Assembly: GCA_016787065.1 (NCBI GenBank)
Contig: JAEUVD010000044.1
Coordinates: forward strand, 1-64,000
Reading direction: 5' to 3'
Source of the DNA: Chitinophagaceae bacterium
GTDB lineage: Bacteria; Bacteroidota; Bacteroidia; Chitinophagales; Chitinophagaceae
DNA length: 64,000 nucleotides
In this document: positions 16,223-23,754 of the stretch, piece by piece
Numbering within the stretch: the stretch's first letter is position 1
Layout of the letters: the number at the start of each line of letters is the position of its first letter
Notes under the pieces: model-generated
Database searches by the model: none
Told to the model about the DNA's origin: nothing
The model's input: the letters and a program-made list of their open reading frames with translations, nothing else
Position numbers and translations under genes: made by a program

Positions 16223-16639
16223 TTACAATGTTTTTAAAAAAGTTATCAAATCATTTTTATCTGTTTCATCCATTTCAAACACAACACCAGTATTAGCAAC
16301 AGTACTATCACTTTTTAATTCGTGGTCTAAAAAGCGTTTTATCAATTCTTCGGTGTATGGAATATTGTGTAAAGCAGGGTTGGTTAAATCATTATATTTT
16401 ATTGAAGGTGTATTTTCCATCATACTGCCACCTGAACCATCGTTTCCATGACAAGAGGAACAGGAATGTGCCATCTTCATAGAAGATTTATCTATATTTT
16501 GTAAAACCTTGCCACTTTTATTTTTTCCTGTCTTAAATATAGTTTCGCCATTAGTAGCATAAGTTACTTTCTTACACCCTACCAAATAGGTAAGGGTGTA
16601 AGAAAGACTTATAATTATTATTATTAATTTTATGTTCAT
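16223..16639 (-). CDS. c-type cytochrome lipoprotein
   Basis: 138 residues with lipoprotein signal (LTYLVGCKKV) and one haem c site CSSCHG near residue 59, followed by a Met-containing GGSMMEN segment and a C-terminal helix ending DLITFLKTL, typical of a small class I cytochrome c. It would carry electrons at the periplasmic face or outer membrane, possibly to or from the multicopper oxidases. Its ATG overlaps the stop of the upstream gene (TAATG). A 14-base perfect inverted repeat lies in the signal-peptide region (16567-16606). Confidence 0.88.
   Translation of the reverse strand: MNIKLIIIIISLSYTLTYLVGCKKVTYATNGETIFKTGKNKSGKVLQNIDKSSMKMAHSCSSCHGNDGSGGSMMENTPSIKYNDLTNPALHNIPYTEELIKRFLDHELKSDSTVANTGVVFEMDETDKNDLITFLKTL
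16567..16606. repeat. 14-base perfect inverted repeat inside the cytochrome gene
   Basis: CTTTCTTACACCCT (16567-16580) and AGGGTGTAAGAAAG (16593-16606) are exact reverse complements around a 12-base centre. It codes for the lipoprotein signal region about ten codons into the cytochrome gene. In RNA it would form a very stable hairpin near the start codon; in DNA it could be a protein site. Confidence 0.85.
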
Positions 16640-17526
16640 TATTGAGCCGTTTTGGAAAGTTTAATGCTTTGCTTAACCTTGTTGCCAGTTATTTTTAATA
16701 CGTAATTTCCAATAGCCAAATTTTTATTGTCAATTACAAGTTGCACTTGCTTGTTTGAAGAGCTAGTATGATATACGATTTCACCTACTGAATTTATTAC
16801 ATCAAAACTTAATACTTCATTGCTTTTGCTTATTCCGTTTATACTCCAATTATTTGAAGATGGATTTGGATAAATTGAAATGTTTTCAATAGCTACATCA
16901 TGTATAGCTAAAGGTGCAGCATCAAAAGCTAAATCATCTACCCACAAATAATCGTTATTGGTTGGCGTTGTGCCACTTGCTTTCATTACAATTATACAGC
17001 TATCAGGATAATCTGCTGTGCTAAATGTAATTGGAATATTAAATGATGCCCAACTCATTGCCATACCACTTAATGTAACTGAACCTGTGCCAATTATATC
17101 ACGCATATTCATGCTTGTATTCCATTTTGTGAATTGAATACTTATTGAACCTTGACTACTTCCAAATATCATGTGTTGCCATTTGCCAGTAAGTTTTGTA
17201 GGACGATTATTGTAAGGAAAGCCAGATATAGGTTGTTGTGTAATGCTATCTAATTTGCCACTTACTGCGATACCGTTTGCTACTCCAGCAGGTGTAGTTT
17301 TTGATGTCAGTTTTAAATAAGAACTACCTGCTGTGCCAGGTGTTGCTTTTTCGGCTGTATAAACAGATGCAAGAGATGTTAAGTTATTCATAGTACCCCA
17401 ACCTGTTGGGTTAGAATAGCCTGTCATAGTTTCCCAGTTTTCAAAACTAGGGTTAGGAATTTGAGCTTTGGAAATCAATGTAATGAACATCAAAGCTGTT
17501 ACGAAAAGTGATATTTTCTTTGTCAT
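16639..17526 (-). CDS. T9SS type A secreted protein, PCMD-like
   Basis: 295 residues with signal peptide MTKKISLFVTALMFITLISKAQ and a C-terminal sorting domain (ISIYPNPSSNNWSINGI ... GNYVLKITGNKVKQSIKLSKT). The body starts IPNPSFENWETMTGYSNPTG and ends with DYLWVDDLAFD, the layout of the PCMD-type carbohydrate-binding-like beta-sandwich of Bacteroidota. The substrate is unknown. The signal peptide is nearly the same as that of the 692- and 262-residue proteins of the operon. Its presence in a copper operon is unexplained. Confidence 0.8.
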   Translation of the reverse strand: MTKKISLFVTALMFITLISKAQIPNPSFENWETMTGYSNPTGWGTMNNLTSLASVYTAEKATPGTAGSSYLKLTSKTTPAGVANGIAVSGKLDSITQQPISGFPYNNRPTKLTGKWQHMIFGSSQGSISIQFTKWNTSMNMRDIIGTGSVTLSGMAMSWASFNIPITFSTADYPDSCIIVMKASGTTPTNNDYLWVDDLAFDAAPLAIHDVAIENISIYPNPSSNNWSINGISKSNEVLSFDVINSVGEIVYHTSSSNKQVQLVIDNKNLAIGNYVLKITGNKVKQSIKLSKTAQ

Positions 17527-17538
17527 TTTATTTATTGT

Positions 17539-19227
17539 TTATTGTTTTTGAAATTTTATTGTTTTTGAAAAATTATTGAAATTAAGTGTTAGATAATATT
17601 GTCCTGTTGCTAAAAAGTTTACATCAATTGTGGTTTTAGTTTGCTTGCTATCCTTACTATAAATTAATTCACCTATTGTGCTAAATATTTTTATCTGTTG
17701 AATAGTATTTCCCTTTCCATCTAATTGTAATTCATTTGTAACGGGGTTAGGAAAAACTTGAATAGATGCATCATTTATATCATTAATACCTTGTGGGTTT
17801 TGATGAGTGGATGGTTTTACCATAAATTGTCCCATCATTCCATTATCTTCATGACTACTGATGTGGCAATGATACATGTAAGGCATAATTGTATCAGAAA
17901 AATCAATATACTTCATGATTAGCTGTGCTGTACCTCCTTGTGGTGGAACAACTACTATGTCTTTCTTACCTTGAAATTGTGCAGGTGGTGCAGAGCCATT
18001 TACTGTTAGAATATAAAAATGATTACCATGAATATGTAAAGGATGCGGCATCATGCTTTGGTTAGTCATACTCCATATCATTACACTATCCTGTTTAACA
18101 CTAAAGTTCATTACATTTTCTACATATTGTACTCCATTTATAGTAAAATTGGTCATGCTGTTCATTGGCGAACCTTGAAATAAAAAATTACCAGTTCCAG
18201 CACCTATTGATGGAGTAACAGTATTATTTACTAGTGATGTTGGGATAGATGTTATAGGAGTTGGCGTTGAAGTAGTAGGTGTAACATTAAATTGTAACAA
18301 ATTAAAATCTGTATTATCCAAAGGACCCGGTGTACCCATCATACCTACTGCACCACCCGGATAACCACTTGGTAATTGTGTGCCTAATTGTTTTAAATAA
18401 TAGGTGTTTCCATTTTGACCTGAAAAATCAACTATAATTTCAGCTCTTTCACCCGGTGCAAGTTGCAGTTTATTCAAGGTGACAGGTGCATTTAATAAAC
18501 TTTCATCTCCTGCTATTACTTTAAAATTTCTATTGTCGTTTATGGCAAACATAAAAAAACGGTGACTACTGCCATTGAGTAATCGTAAGCGAACCATTTG
18601 TGCAGGTACATTTAAGTATCCATTTAATGTTCCATTTACCATTGTCGCATTATCCAACTCATCATCCATTACAATTTGTTTTGTAACTATATCGAATGTC
18701 TTCCATTGGCATACTAAAGGAAAATCATCAACACCGTATGTACGAGGTAAGTTCAATGCTCCTTCAACTGCATCTCGTTGAATAATCATACCTGATGCAC
18801 CTTTCAAAACTTGCTTCATTGTTTTCATGTGCAAGTGTGGATGATACCAATATGTGGCTGCATCATCCATACTTGTAAAAGATGGACTCCATGTTGTACC
18901 TGCCATAATCATATTATGAGGACTGCCATCATTGGAAGGTGCTACATGCAAACCATGCCAATGCGTTGTTGTAGTATCATTTAATTGATTATGAACATTC
19001 AGCGTTATGCTTTGACCTTTATTGATAATTAAAGTAGGTCCTAAATAGTTGCCATTGTAGCCAATAGTGGCTGTGTTATACCCTGTGTAAAACTGTTTTA
19101 CACTATCTTTTAAGTATAAATCAATGTTGCTACCTGAAAGTGTATCAGGTATGGGAATGGCTGTTTGGGCATTTGAAATTTGATAGCCCATCAGCACTAT
19201 TATTGTTATTATTATTTTATTATACAT
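17539..19227 (-). CDS. T9SS-secreted multicopper oxidase
   Basis: 562 residues: signal peptide ending ISNAQ, three cupredoxin domains, and a T9SS type A sorting tail (IQVFPNPVTNELQLDGKG ... KTIKFQKQ). Copper motifs: THWHGLH, YWYHPHLH, HPLHIHGNHF and YHCHISSHEDNGMMG, giving a complete type 1 and trinuclear site. It is more like bilirubin-oxidase/CotA-type oxidases than CopA, with no Met-rich insert. Secretion to the surface rather than the periplasm is implied by the tail. A second such oxidase lies 480 bases upstream in the same operon (19708-21423). Confidence 0.92.
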   Translation of the reverse strand: MYNKIIITIIVLMGYQISNAQTAIPIPDTLSGSNIDLYLKDSVKQFYTGYNTATIGYNGNYLGPTLIINKGQSITLNVHNQLNDTTTTHWHGLHVAPSNDGSPHNMIMAGTTWSPSFTSMDDAATYWYHPHLHMKTMKQVLKGASGMIIQRDAVEGALNLPRTYGVDDFPLVCQWKTFDIVTKQIVMDDELDNATMVNGTLNGYLNVPAQMVRLRLLNGSSHRFFMFAINDNRNFKVIAGDESLLNAPVTLNKLQLAPGERAEIIVDFSGQNGNTYYLKQLGTQLPSGYPGGAVGMMGTPGPLDNTDFNLLQFNVTPTTSTPTPITSIPTSLVNNTVTPSIGAGTGNFLFQGSPMNSMTNFTINGVQYVENVMNFSVKQDSVMIWSMTNQSMMPHPLHIHGNHFYILTVNGSAPPAQFQGKKDIVVVPPQGGTAQLIMKYIDFSDTIMPYMYHCHISSHEDNGMMGQFMVKPSTHQNPQGINDINDASIQVFPNPVTNELQLDGKGNTIQQIKIFSTIGELIYSKDSKQTKTTIDVNFLATGQYYLTLNFNNFSKTIKFQKQ

Positions 19228-19248
19228 TGCTTTTAAATTTTAATTATT

Positions 19249-19707
19249 TTAAATATTTATTTCTTCTTCTAACAATGTATAATCACCAATTTTGAGTTGA
19301 TGGTATTTCAGATATAATTTATTTGATTTACTTAAAGGTGGGCTTTGCTTTTGTGTTACTGTTATATCCTCAAAAAATATGGATATTTCTTTGTTTGTAT
19401 ATCCAATTTGCTCGTTCTCTATTAATTGGTTATTAATTGCTTGTTTTTTACTTATAGCTCGTTTTTCTATTTCAGTATCTTTTCTTAAAAGTGTTGGTAA
19501 AATTTGTTTGAATGAAACAGATGTAGCAAAGAAATATTTAGGGGAATTATCTTTTAAAAATTCGCATAAAGGGCATTTGAAATTTTCTTGAATCTTAAAT
19601 ACATAAATAGCACATGATTTACATTGTATTGCTACAAAAAAGTAGAACAATAAGAGCAATGCTCTTTTGCCAATGGTGTTACTTATATGTTCGAGCTTTT
19701 GAAACAT
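19249..19707 (-). CDS. Hypothetical membrane-anchored protein with CxxC
   Basis: 152 residues. A hydrophobic segment at about 14-28 (RALLLLFYFFVAIQC) could be a signal anchor; it is followed by CKSCAIY and by FKCPLCEFLKD near residue 44, two CxxC pairs that could bind metal or form a disulphide. The rest is polar and unrecognised. It sits without gap between the two T9SS multicopper oxidases. Probably a metal-linked accessory protein, but no family is visible. Confidence 0.6.
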   Translation of the reverse strand: MFQKLEHISNTIGKRALLLLFYFFVAIQCKSCAIYVFKIQENFKCPLCEFLKDNSPKYFFATSVSFKQILPTLLRKDTEIEKRAISKKQAINNQLIENEQIGYTNKEISIFFEDITVTQKQSPPLSKSNKLYLKYHQLKIGDYTLLEEEINI

Positions 19708-21423
19708 TTAATTCTTTTCTACTTTTATTGTTGCAATTCCCTTTTGAGTAAATAATTTTAAGATGTAACTGCCTACTACCAAATTTGAATTTGAAATAGT
19801 AACAATGTTTTGATTTATATTTTCAGAGAATATTTTTCTTCCTGTAATATCTAATACCTCATAGCTTTTAATCATATTGCTTTCTTTATTTTTTATTTTC
19901 CAATAATTTTGAGATGGGTTGGGATACACCATAAATTCATTGGAAATTTTCACATCATTTATTCCTAAAGGATATTGAACTAAAAAACTACCCATCATGC
20001 CATCGTCCTCATGATGCAGTATATGACAATGATACATATATGGAATACTATCATCAACAAAGTCTGTAAACTGGGTAATAAATCGAACACTATCATTAGG
20101 CATAATAAGCACCACATCTTTTTGTCCTTTTTCGTATGCAGGTGGTGGCATTCCATTTATATCCAAAACATAAAATTGAATATCGTGAATATGGAATGGA
20201 TGGGCTATCATGGTTTTGTTATGTATTGTCCAAACCTCTTTTCTATTTAGTGTAACGTATTCATTGATGCTATCCATATCAAATAGCGTTTGATTAAACG
20301 CAAAAGGTCCTGATGCAAAATTGGGTGTAACACCCATATCGCCAATAGTATCAATTACTAATTTTCTATATACTGTGTTAGCATCAGGTGTAAATGGGTT
20401 TAAGGGTACAAGCGTTGAAGGAATAGAGGTTACAGGGGTTGCAGTTTGTGCAACTACTCTCATTTGTAATAAATTATAGTCTATACCATTCAAGTAATTA
20501 TTGTAATAGTCGGTAATTTGGTTTATCCCGGCATCGCCAACACTATCTGCACCATAAATACCTTTTGGCATTTCACTTCCAAAACATTTTAAGAATATTG
20601 TATCATTTAAGTGAGTGGTTAAATCTAATAGTATTTCAACTCTTTCACCATTTGCAACTAATATTCTATTCATCGTTTGAGGGGCATCTAATAATCCTCC
20701 ATCATTGCCAATTAATGAAAAATTCATGTTGTTAGAGAATCCAAATAAGAAACTTCGTTGCGAAGCACCATTTAATAATCGTAAGCGAACAACTTGAGCA
20801 GGCACATTAGCATAAGGATTAACTGTGGCATTTACTAAAACTAATGTGTCTAAAAATGTTGCAATAGCAATTTGATTTAATACATCAAATTCTTTAGTTT
20901 GCACCACTAAAGGCAAATCATCAACACCATAGGTTCTTGGTAAATTCAATGCAGCTTCTTGTGCATCTTTTACAATAATAAAGCCTGCAACACCTTTTGA
21001 TACATGTCTATCTGTTTTTTTATCTCCATGTGGATGATACCAAAAAGTACCAGCGTCATTCATTACCTTAAATTTAGGACTCCAAGTTGCGCCTTGATTA
21101 ATTACTTGATGAGGTCCCCCATCATCTTTTGGCGGAACATGTAAACCATGCCAATGAATAGTTGTAGAATTGCCAGTTCCTGTTAATTGATTAGTAACAT
21201 TCATGGTTACTGTATCGCCTTTATTTATTTGCAATGTTGGAGCTAATATGTTGTGGTTAATGCCATAAGTAATGGTATTTATGCCAGTCCAAAATTGTGT
21301 TGTGCTATCTAAAATGTTTAGATTAAAATTTGTGCCTGTAAGTAACGGTGGTACATACAAGGGGTTTTGAGCATTAGAACCTAATGCCAACAATACGAGG
21401 ATTATACTTTGAAAATATCTCAT
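19708..21423 (-). CDS. T9SS-secreted multicopper oxidase
   Basis: 571 residues with signal peptide (ILVLLALGSNAQ), cupredoxin domains and a sorting tail (FMVYPNPSQNYWKIKNKESN ... GSYILKLFTQKGIATIKVEKN). Copper motifs: IHWHGLHVPP, FWYHPHGDKK, HPFHIHDIQFYV and YHCHILHHEDDGMMG. Compared with the sister oxidase the second motif reads WYHPHG instead of WYHPHLH, so this site should be checked. Its start overlaps the upstream stop by four bases (ATGA). Likely surface oxidase for Cu(I) or phenolic/organic substrates; the substrate cannot be told. Confidence 0.92.
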   Translation of the reverse strand: MRYFQSIILVLLALGSNAQNPLYVPPLLTGTNFNLNILDSTTQFWTGINTITYGINHNILAPTLQINKGDTVTMNVTNQLTGTGNSTTIHWHGLHVPPKDDGGPHQVINQGATWSPKFKVMNDAGTFWYHPHGDKKTDRHVSKGVAGFIIVKDAQEAALNLPRTYGVDDLPLVVQTKEFDVLNQIAIATFLDTLVLVNATVNPYANVPAQVVRLRLLNGASQRSFLFGFSNNMNFSLIGNDGGLLDAPQTMNRILVANGERVEILLDLTTHLNDTIFLKCFGSEMPKGIYGADSVGDAGINQITDYYNNYLNGIDYNLLQMRVVAQTATPVTSIPSTLVPLNPFTPDANTVYRKLVIDTIGDMGVTPNFASGPFAFNQTLFDMDSINEYVTLNRKEVWTIHNKTMIAHPFHIHDIQFYVLDINGMPPPAYEKGQKDVVLIMPNDSVRFITQFTDFVDDSIPYMYHCHILHHEDDGMMGSFLVQYPLGINDVKISNEFMVYPNPSQNYWKIKNKESNMIKSYEVLDITGRKIFSENINQNIVTISNSNLVVGSYILKLFTQKGIATIKVEKN

Positions 21424-22118
21424 CTCTTTATAAATTGTTTATTTATTACCTGATTACCATGAATCAGTTGAAATTGGTATAATCCATTTGTAAAATGAGA
21501 AATATCCAATTCAATATTCTTTTGGTTATATGTATTGGTTTGTATTGCCTTACCTTCAATATTTAATATTTGAAGGATAAATTTGTCTTCTAAATTGGTT
21601 TCAACTCTAATAAAATTGTTAGAAGGATTTGGATAAAATTTGATTTGATTCGTATTGGTGTTGGTGAATCCCAATGAACCATTAGCAGTAATAATCCATG
21701 TTAAAGTGTCAATAGTAGTGGATGTGCTTGTTTCCCAAAATAATACTTGAATAACACCTGTACCTGCTTCAAAATGAGGATTCAAATGCAAACTTATCAG
21801 TCCATTATCGGATGGATAAATAGCGTCTAAACTTGAGCTGTCTACTATTGTAGTATAACAATGCCCGACATCACAAATACTGGCTTCCCAAGTAGCAGGA
21901 AGATTTATATAGTGTTTTTTCCATTTAAAATACAAAGTATCATTCGTGGGATGACTTTGTATGATATTATATACCCCAACATCGTCGAATACAGCATTTG
22001 CTACTATACTATCATTAGGTGTATGATAATAACTTTGAGCAATAGTAATTTGTGTCGTTACAAGAAATGCAACGACACAAAGAACTACCTTTTCTATTGT
22101 TTTACTAGTGTGAAACAT
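21420..22118 (-). CDS. T9SS type A secreted hypothetical protein
   Basis: 232 residues with signal peptide (LVTTQITIAQ) and a sorting tail (IKFYPNPSNNFIRVETN ... NGLYQFQLIHGNQVINKQFI). The central 120 residues form an immunoglobulin-like beta domain containing a conserved-looking SICDVGHCYTTIVD segment; paired Cys and His here could hold a metal or a disulphide. It overlaps the upstream gene by 14 bases and the downstream oxidase by four. Unknown function. Confidence 0.78.
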   Translation of the reverse strand: MFHTSKTIEKVVLCVVAFLVTTQITIAQSYYHTPNDSIVANAVFDDVGVYNIIQSHPTNDTLYFKWKKHYINLPATWEASICDVGHCYTTIVDSSSLDAIYPSDNGLISLHLNPHFEAGTGVIQVLFWETSTSTTIDTLTWIITANGSLGFTNTNTNQIKFYPNPSNNFIRVETNLEDKFILQILNIEGKAIQTNTYNQKNIELDISHFTNGLYQFQLIHGNQVINKQFIKR

Positions 22119-22893
22119 TGAGTTTACGATTTACCACTTTACCATTCACATTAAATCGAATATTATACATGCCATTACTTAATAGGGCAGTATTGAATTG
22201 TTTACGGATAATACCTGTAGAGTTAGAATTATTATAAATATTGGCTACTTGCTTACCAGTTATGTCCAACACATCAATACCTACATTACTGTTTTCTAAT
22301 AAATCAATCGAAATATTTACATTATTTGTACTTGGGTTAGGAAATACATCAATGCTATTTACCGATGCAGGAATATCATTGATACCTAGAGGTGTAAATA
22401 AAGCTAATATACTATCACGCATTATTGTTGTATCACTTGTTGTAAAGCTTAATGTAGAAAACATTACTCTTCTATTCGGTGCTTTACCACCTAATAATAC
22501 AACTGTTGGCATACCAAATCCACCATAATTAGCTACTTGTACTGCACCACTATCATAAGGTGCATAAAGCATTAGGTTATTATTCATAACCCAGTTTGCC
22601 GTTGCAGTGCAAGTGGTTGAATTATTGAAAGGCATTGCGTATCCAGTAACCATGTTAGGATGAGAAACTAAAATATTGTTTACCATAGTTTGTATTTTAG
22701 ATGCAACAGGTGGACAGCTACTACAAGCATCCATAAAGAAGAAAACTACTACAGCTTTACCTGCGTCTAGTTCAGAGAACATATCATGGCTAGTGCTGTT
22801 ACAGTCTAAACCACTAATTTGCATGGGTGTTTGTGCTTTGGAAATCATTATTACGAACATCAAAGCCATTGAGAATAAAATTCTTTTTGTCAT
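22105..22893 (-). CDS. T9SS-secreted thioredoxin-like protein
   Basis: 262 residues: signal peptide (ALMFVIMISKAQ), a thioredoxin-like domain (residues about 25-165) with VVVFFFMDACSSCPPVASKI, a CxxC redox site in the usual place after a beta strand, and a cis-Pro-like GMPTVVLLGG, then a sorting tail (IDVFPNPSTNNVNIS ... NGMYNIRFNVNGKVVNRKL). It could reduce disulphides or handle copper at the cell surface. The signal peptide is a variant of those of two other genes of the operon. Confidence 0.82.
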   Translation of the reverse strand: MTKRILFSMALMFVIMISKAQTPMQISGLDCNSTSHDMFSELDAGKAVVVFFFMDACSSCPPVASKIQTMVNNILVSHPNMVTGYAMPFNNSTTCTATANWVMNNNLMLYAPYDSGAVQVANYGGFGMPTVVLLGGKAPNRRVMFSTLSFTTSDTTIMRDSILALFTPLGINDIPASVNSIDVFPNPSTNNVNISIDLLENSNVGIDVLDITGKQVANIYNNSNSTGIIRKQFNTALLSNGMYNIRFNVNGKVVNRKLNVSH

Positions 22894-22989
22894 TTTTTTA
22901 AATTTATTTGTTGTTGAAAAAATTAAAGTTGTGTATATAACACGAATAGCCCTTCCTTACTGGAACGGCTTATAAAATCGAAAAAAATT

Positions 22990-23382
22990 CTAAATGCGAA
23001 ACACGTTATACATTATGTACAACGGAGGAGAATTATTAGGTGGATGCTCTGCACAATAGATTTTGGCAGGTTTAATTGTAGCAACCACAATATTATTAGA
23101 AATCAAAAATGTAGGTGTAAAATTAAAATCCATTGTAGTTTTAGCTACAATAATTTTGTTTACCTGACATTCCTTTTTAATAGATTTAATGACTGTTTTT
23201 TTGTCTTTACAACAATTGTCTGAATGCTTTTCGTCATCGTGGTTGCAAGAACAATTTCCTCCTAAATGTAAACCATAAAATGAGTATTCTTTTTTACCAC
23301 CACATTCATGTATTTCCATACTAAAACCAACTGTTGAAAACAGATGTATGAAAATGAATATGAATACTAAAATGCGCTTCAT
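22990..23382 (-). CDS. HYC_CC_PP-type secreted protein, first gene of copper operon
   Basis: 130 residues with a signal peptide (FIFIFIHLFSTVGFS), HECGG shortly after it, CSCNHDDEKHSDNCCKDKK in the middle and PPNNSPPLY near the end: the spaced HxC, CC and PP motifs of the Bacteroidota HYC_CC_PP family, commonly found next to metal-resistance genes. Probably a small periplasmic or lipid-facing metal binder. A good promoter (23402-23432) lies directly upstream with a leader of about 14 bases, so this appears to be the first gene of the operon that runs to 10005. Confidence 0.75.
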   Translation of the reverse strand: MKRILVFIFIFIHLFSTVGFSMEIHECGGKKEYSFYGLHLGGNCSCNHDDEKHSDNCCKDKKTVIKSIKKECQVNKIIVAKTTMDFNFTPTFLISNNIVVATIKPAKIYCAEHPPNNSPPLYIMYNVFRI

Positions 23383-23401
23383 TTTTTAGGAAAATGCAAT
23401 G

Positions 23402-23432
23402 TAAATATAGGAATTATTATTTATTATTCAAA
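23402..23432 (-). promoter_or_regulatory. Promoter of the copper-resistance operon
   Basis: Read on the minus strand: TTTG (23432-23429), exactly 19 bases, then TATATTTA (23409-23402), one base off the Bacteroidota consensus TAnnTTTG. The ATG of the first gene is 20 bases below the -7 box. No regulator gene for copper (such as CopR or CueR type) is present nearby. Confidence 0.6.
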
Positions 23433-23586
23433 AATTTAGACTAATTAGGTGAAAATTAAGGTTAAGGAAGCTTTGAGAAAATAACTATGAAAAACAAACT
23501 ACTTAATTATTATGGGTTATGTATTTTTTCAACAACTTATATATTAGTGCAATAAGTTAATTTCTAAATATTTCACTGCGTACATT

Positions 23587-23613
23587 GGTTACGCACCAAC
23601 CCAATTATCTTTG
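23587..23613 (+). promoter_or_regulatory. Promoter of candidate structured RNA
   Basis: TATCTTTG (23606-23613) is a perfect -7 box, and TTGG near 23586-23589 is a fair -33 element at 17-18 bases. The predicted start is about six bases on, at 23618-23620, which is exactly where the long terminal stem of the RNA begins. Confidence 0.5.
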
Positions 23614-23617
23614 CATC

Positions 23618-23722
23618 AACAAACTCATTTATCTCAAGAATAGAGTCCTTGTTTTACACAGGGAGATGCAGGTTCTCATTTAGCTATGAGATGTATGTGA
23701 AAAGCTCTGCAATGGGTTTGTT
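23618..23722 (+). ncRNA. Candidate structured RNA or 5' leader upstream of the R-M gene
   Basis: AACAAACTCATT (23618-23629) pairs over 12 positions with AATGGGTTTGTT (23711-23722), one pair being G-U. Inside are TCTCAT/ATGAGA around TTAGCT (about 23674-23691), a GCAG/CTGC pair (23668 and 23707) and a six-pair TCCTTG/CAGGGA hairpin (23646-23664). Together this is a closed multi-branched fold of about 105 bases that begins at the predicted transcription start. It could be an independent RNA or the leader of the restriction-modification gene that starts 32 bases later. I do not recognise a known family, and no long coding frame covers it. Confidence 0.4.
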
Positions 23723-23754
23723 TTAAGTCCATAAATGCCTAAATTGCACATTCA

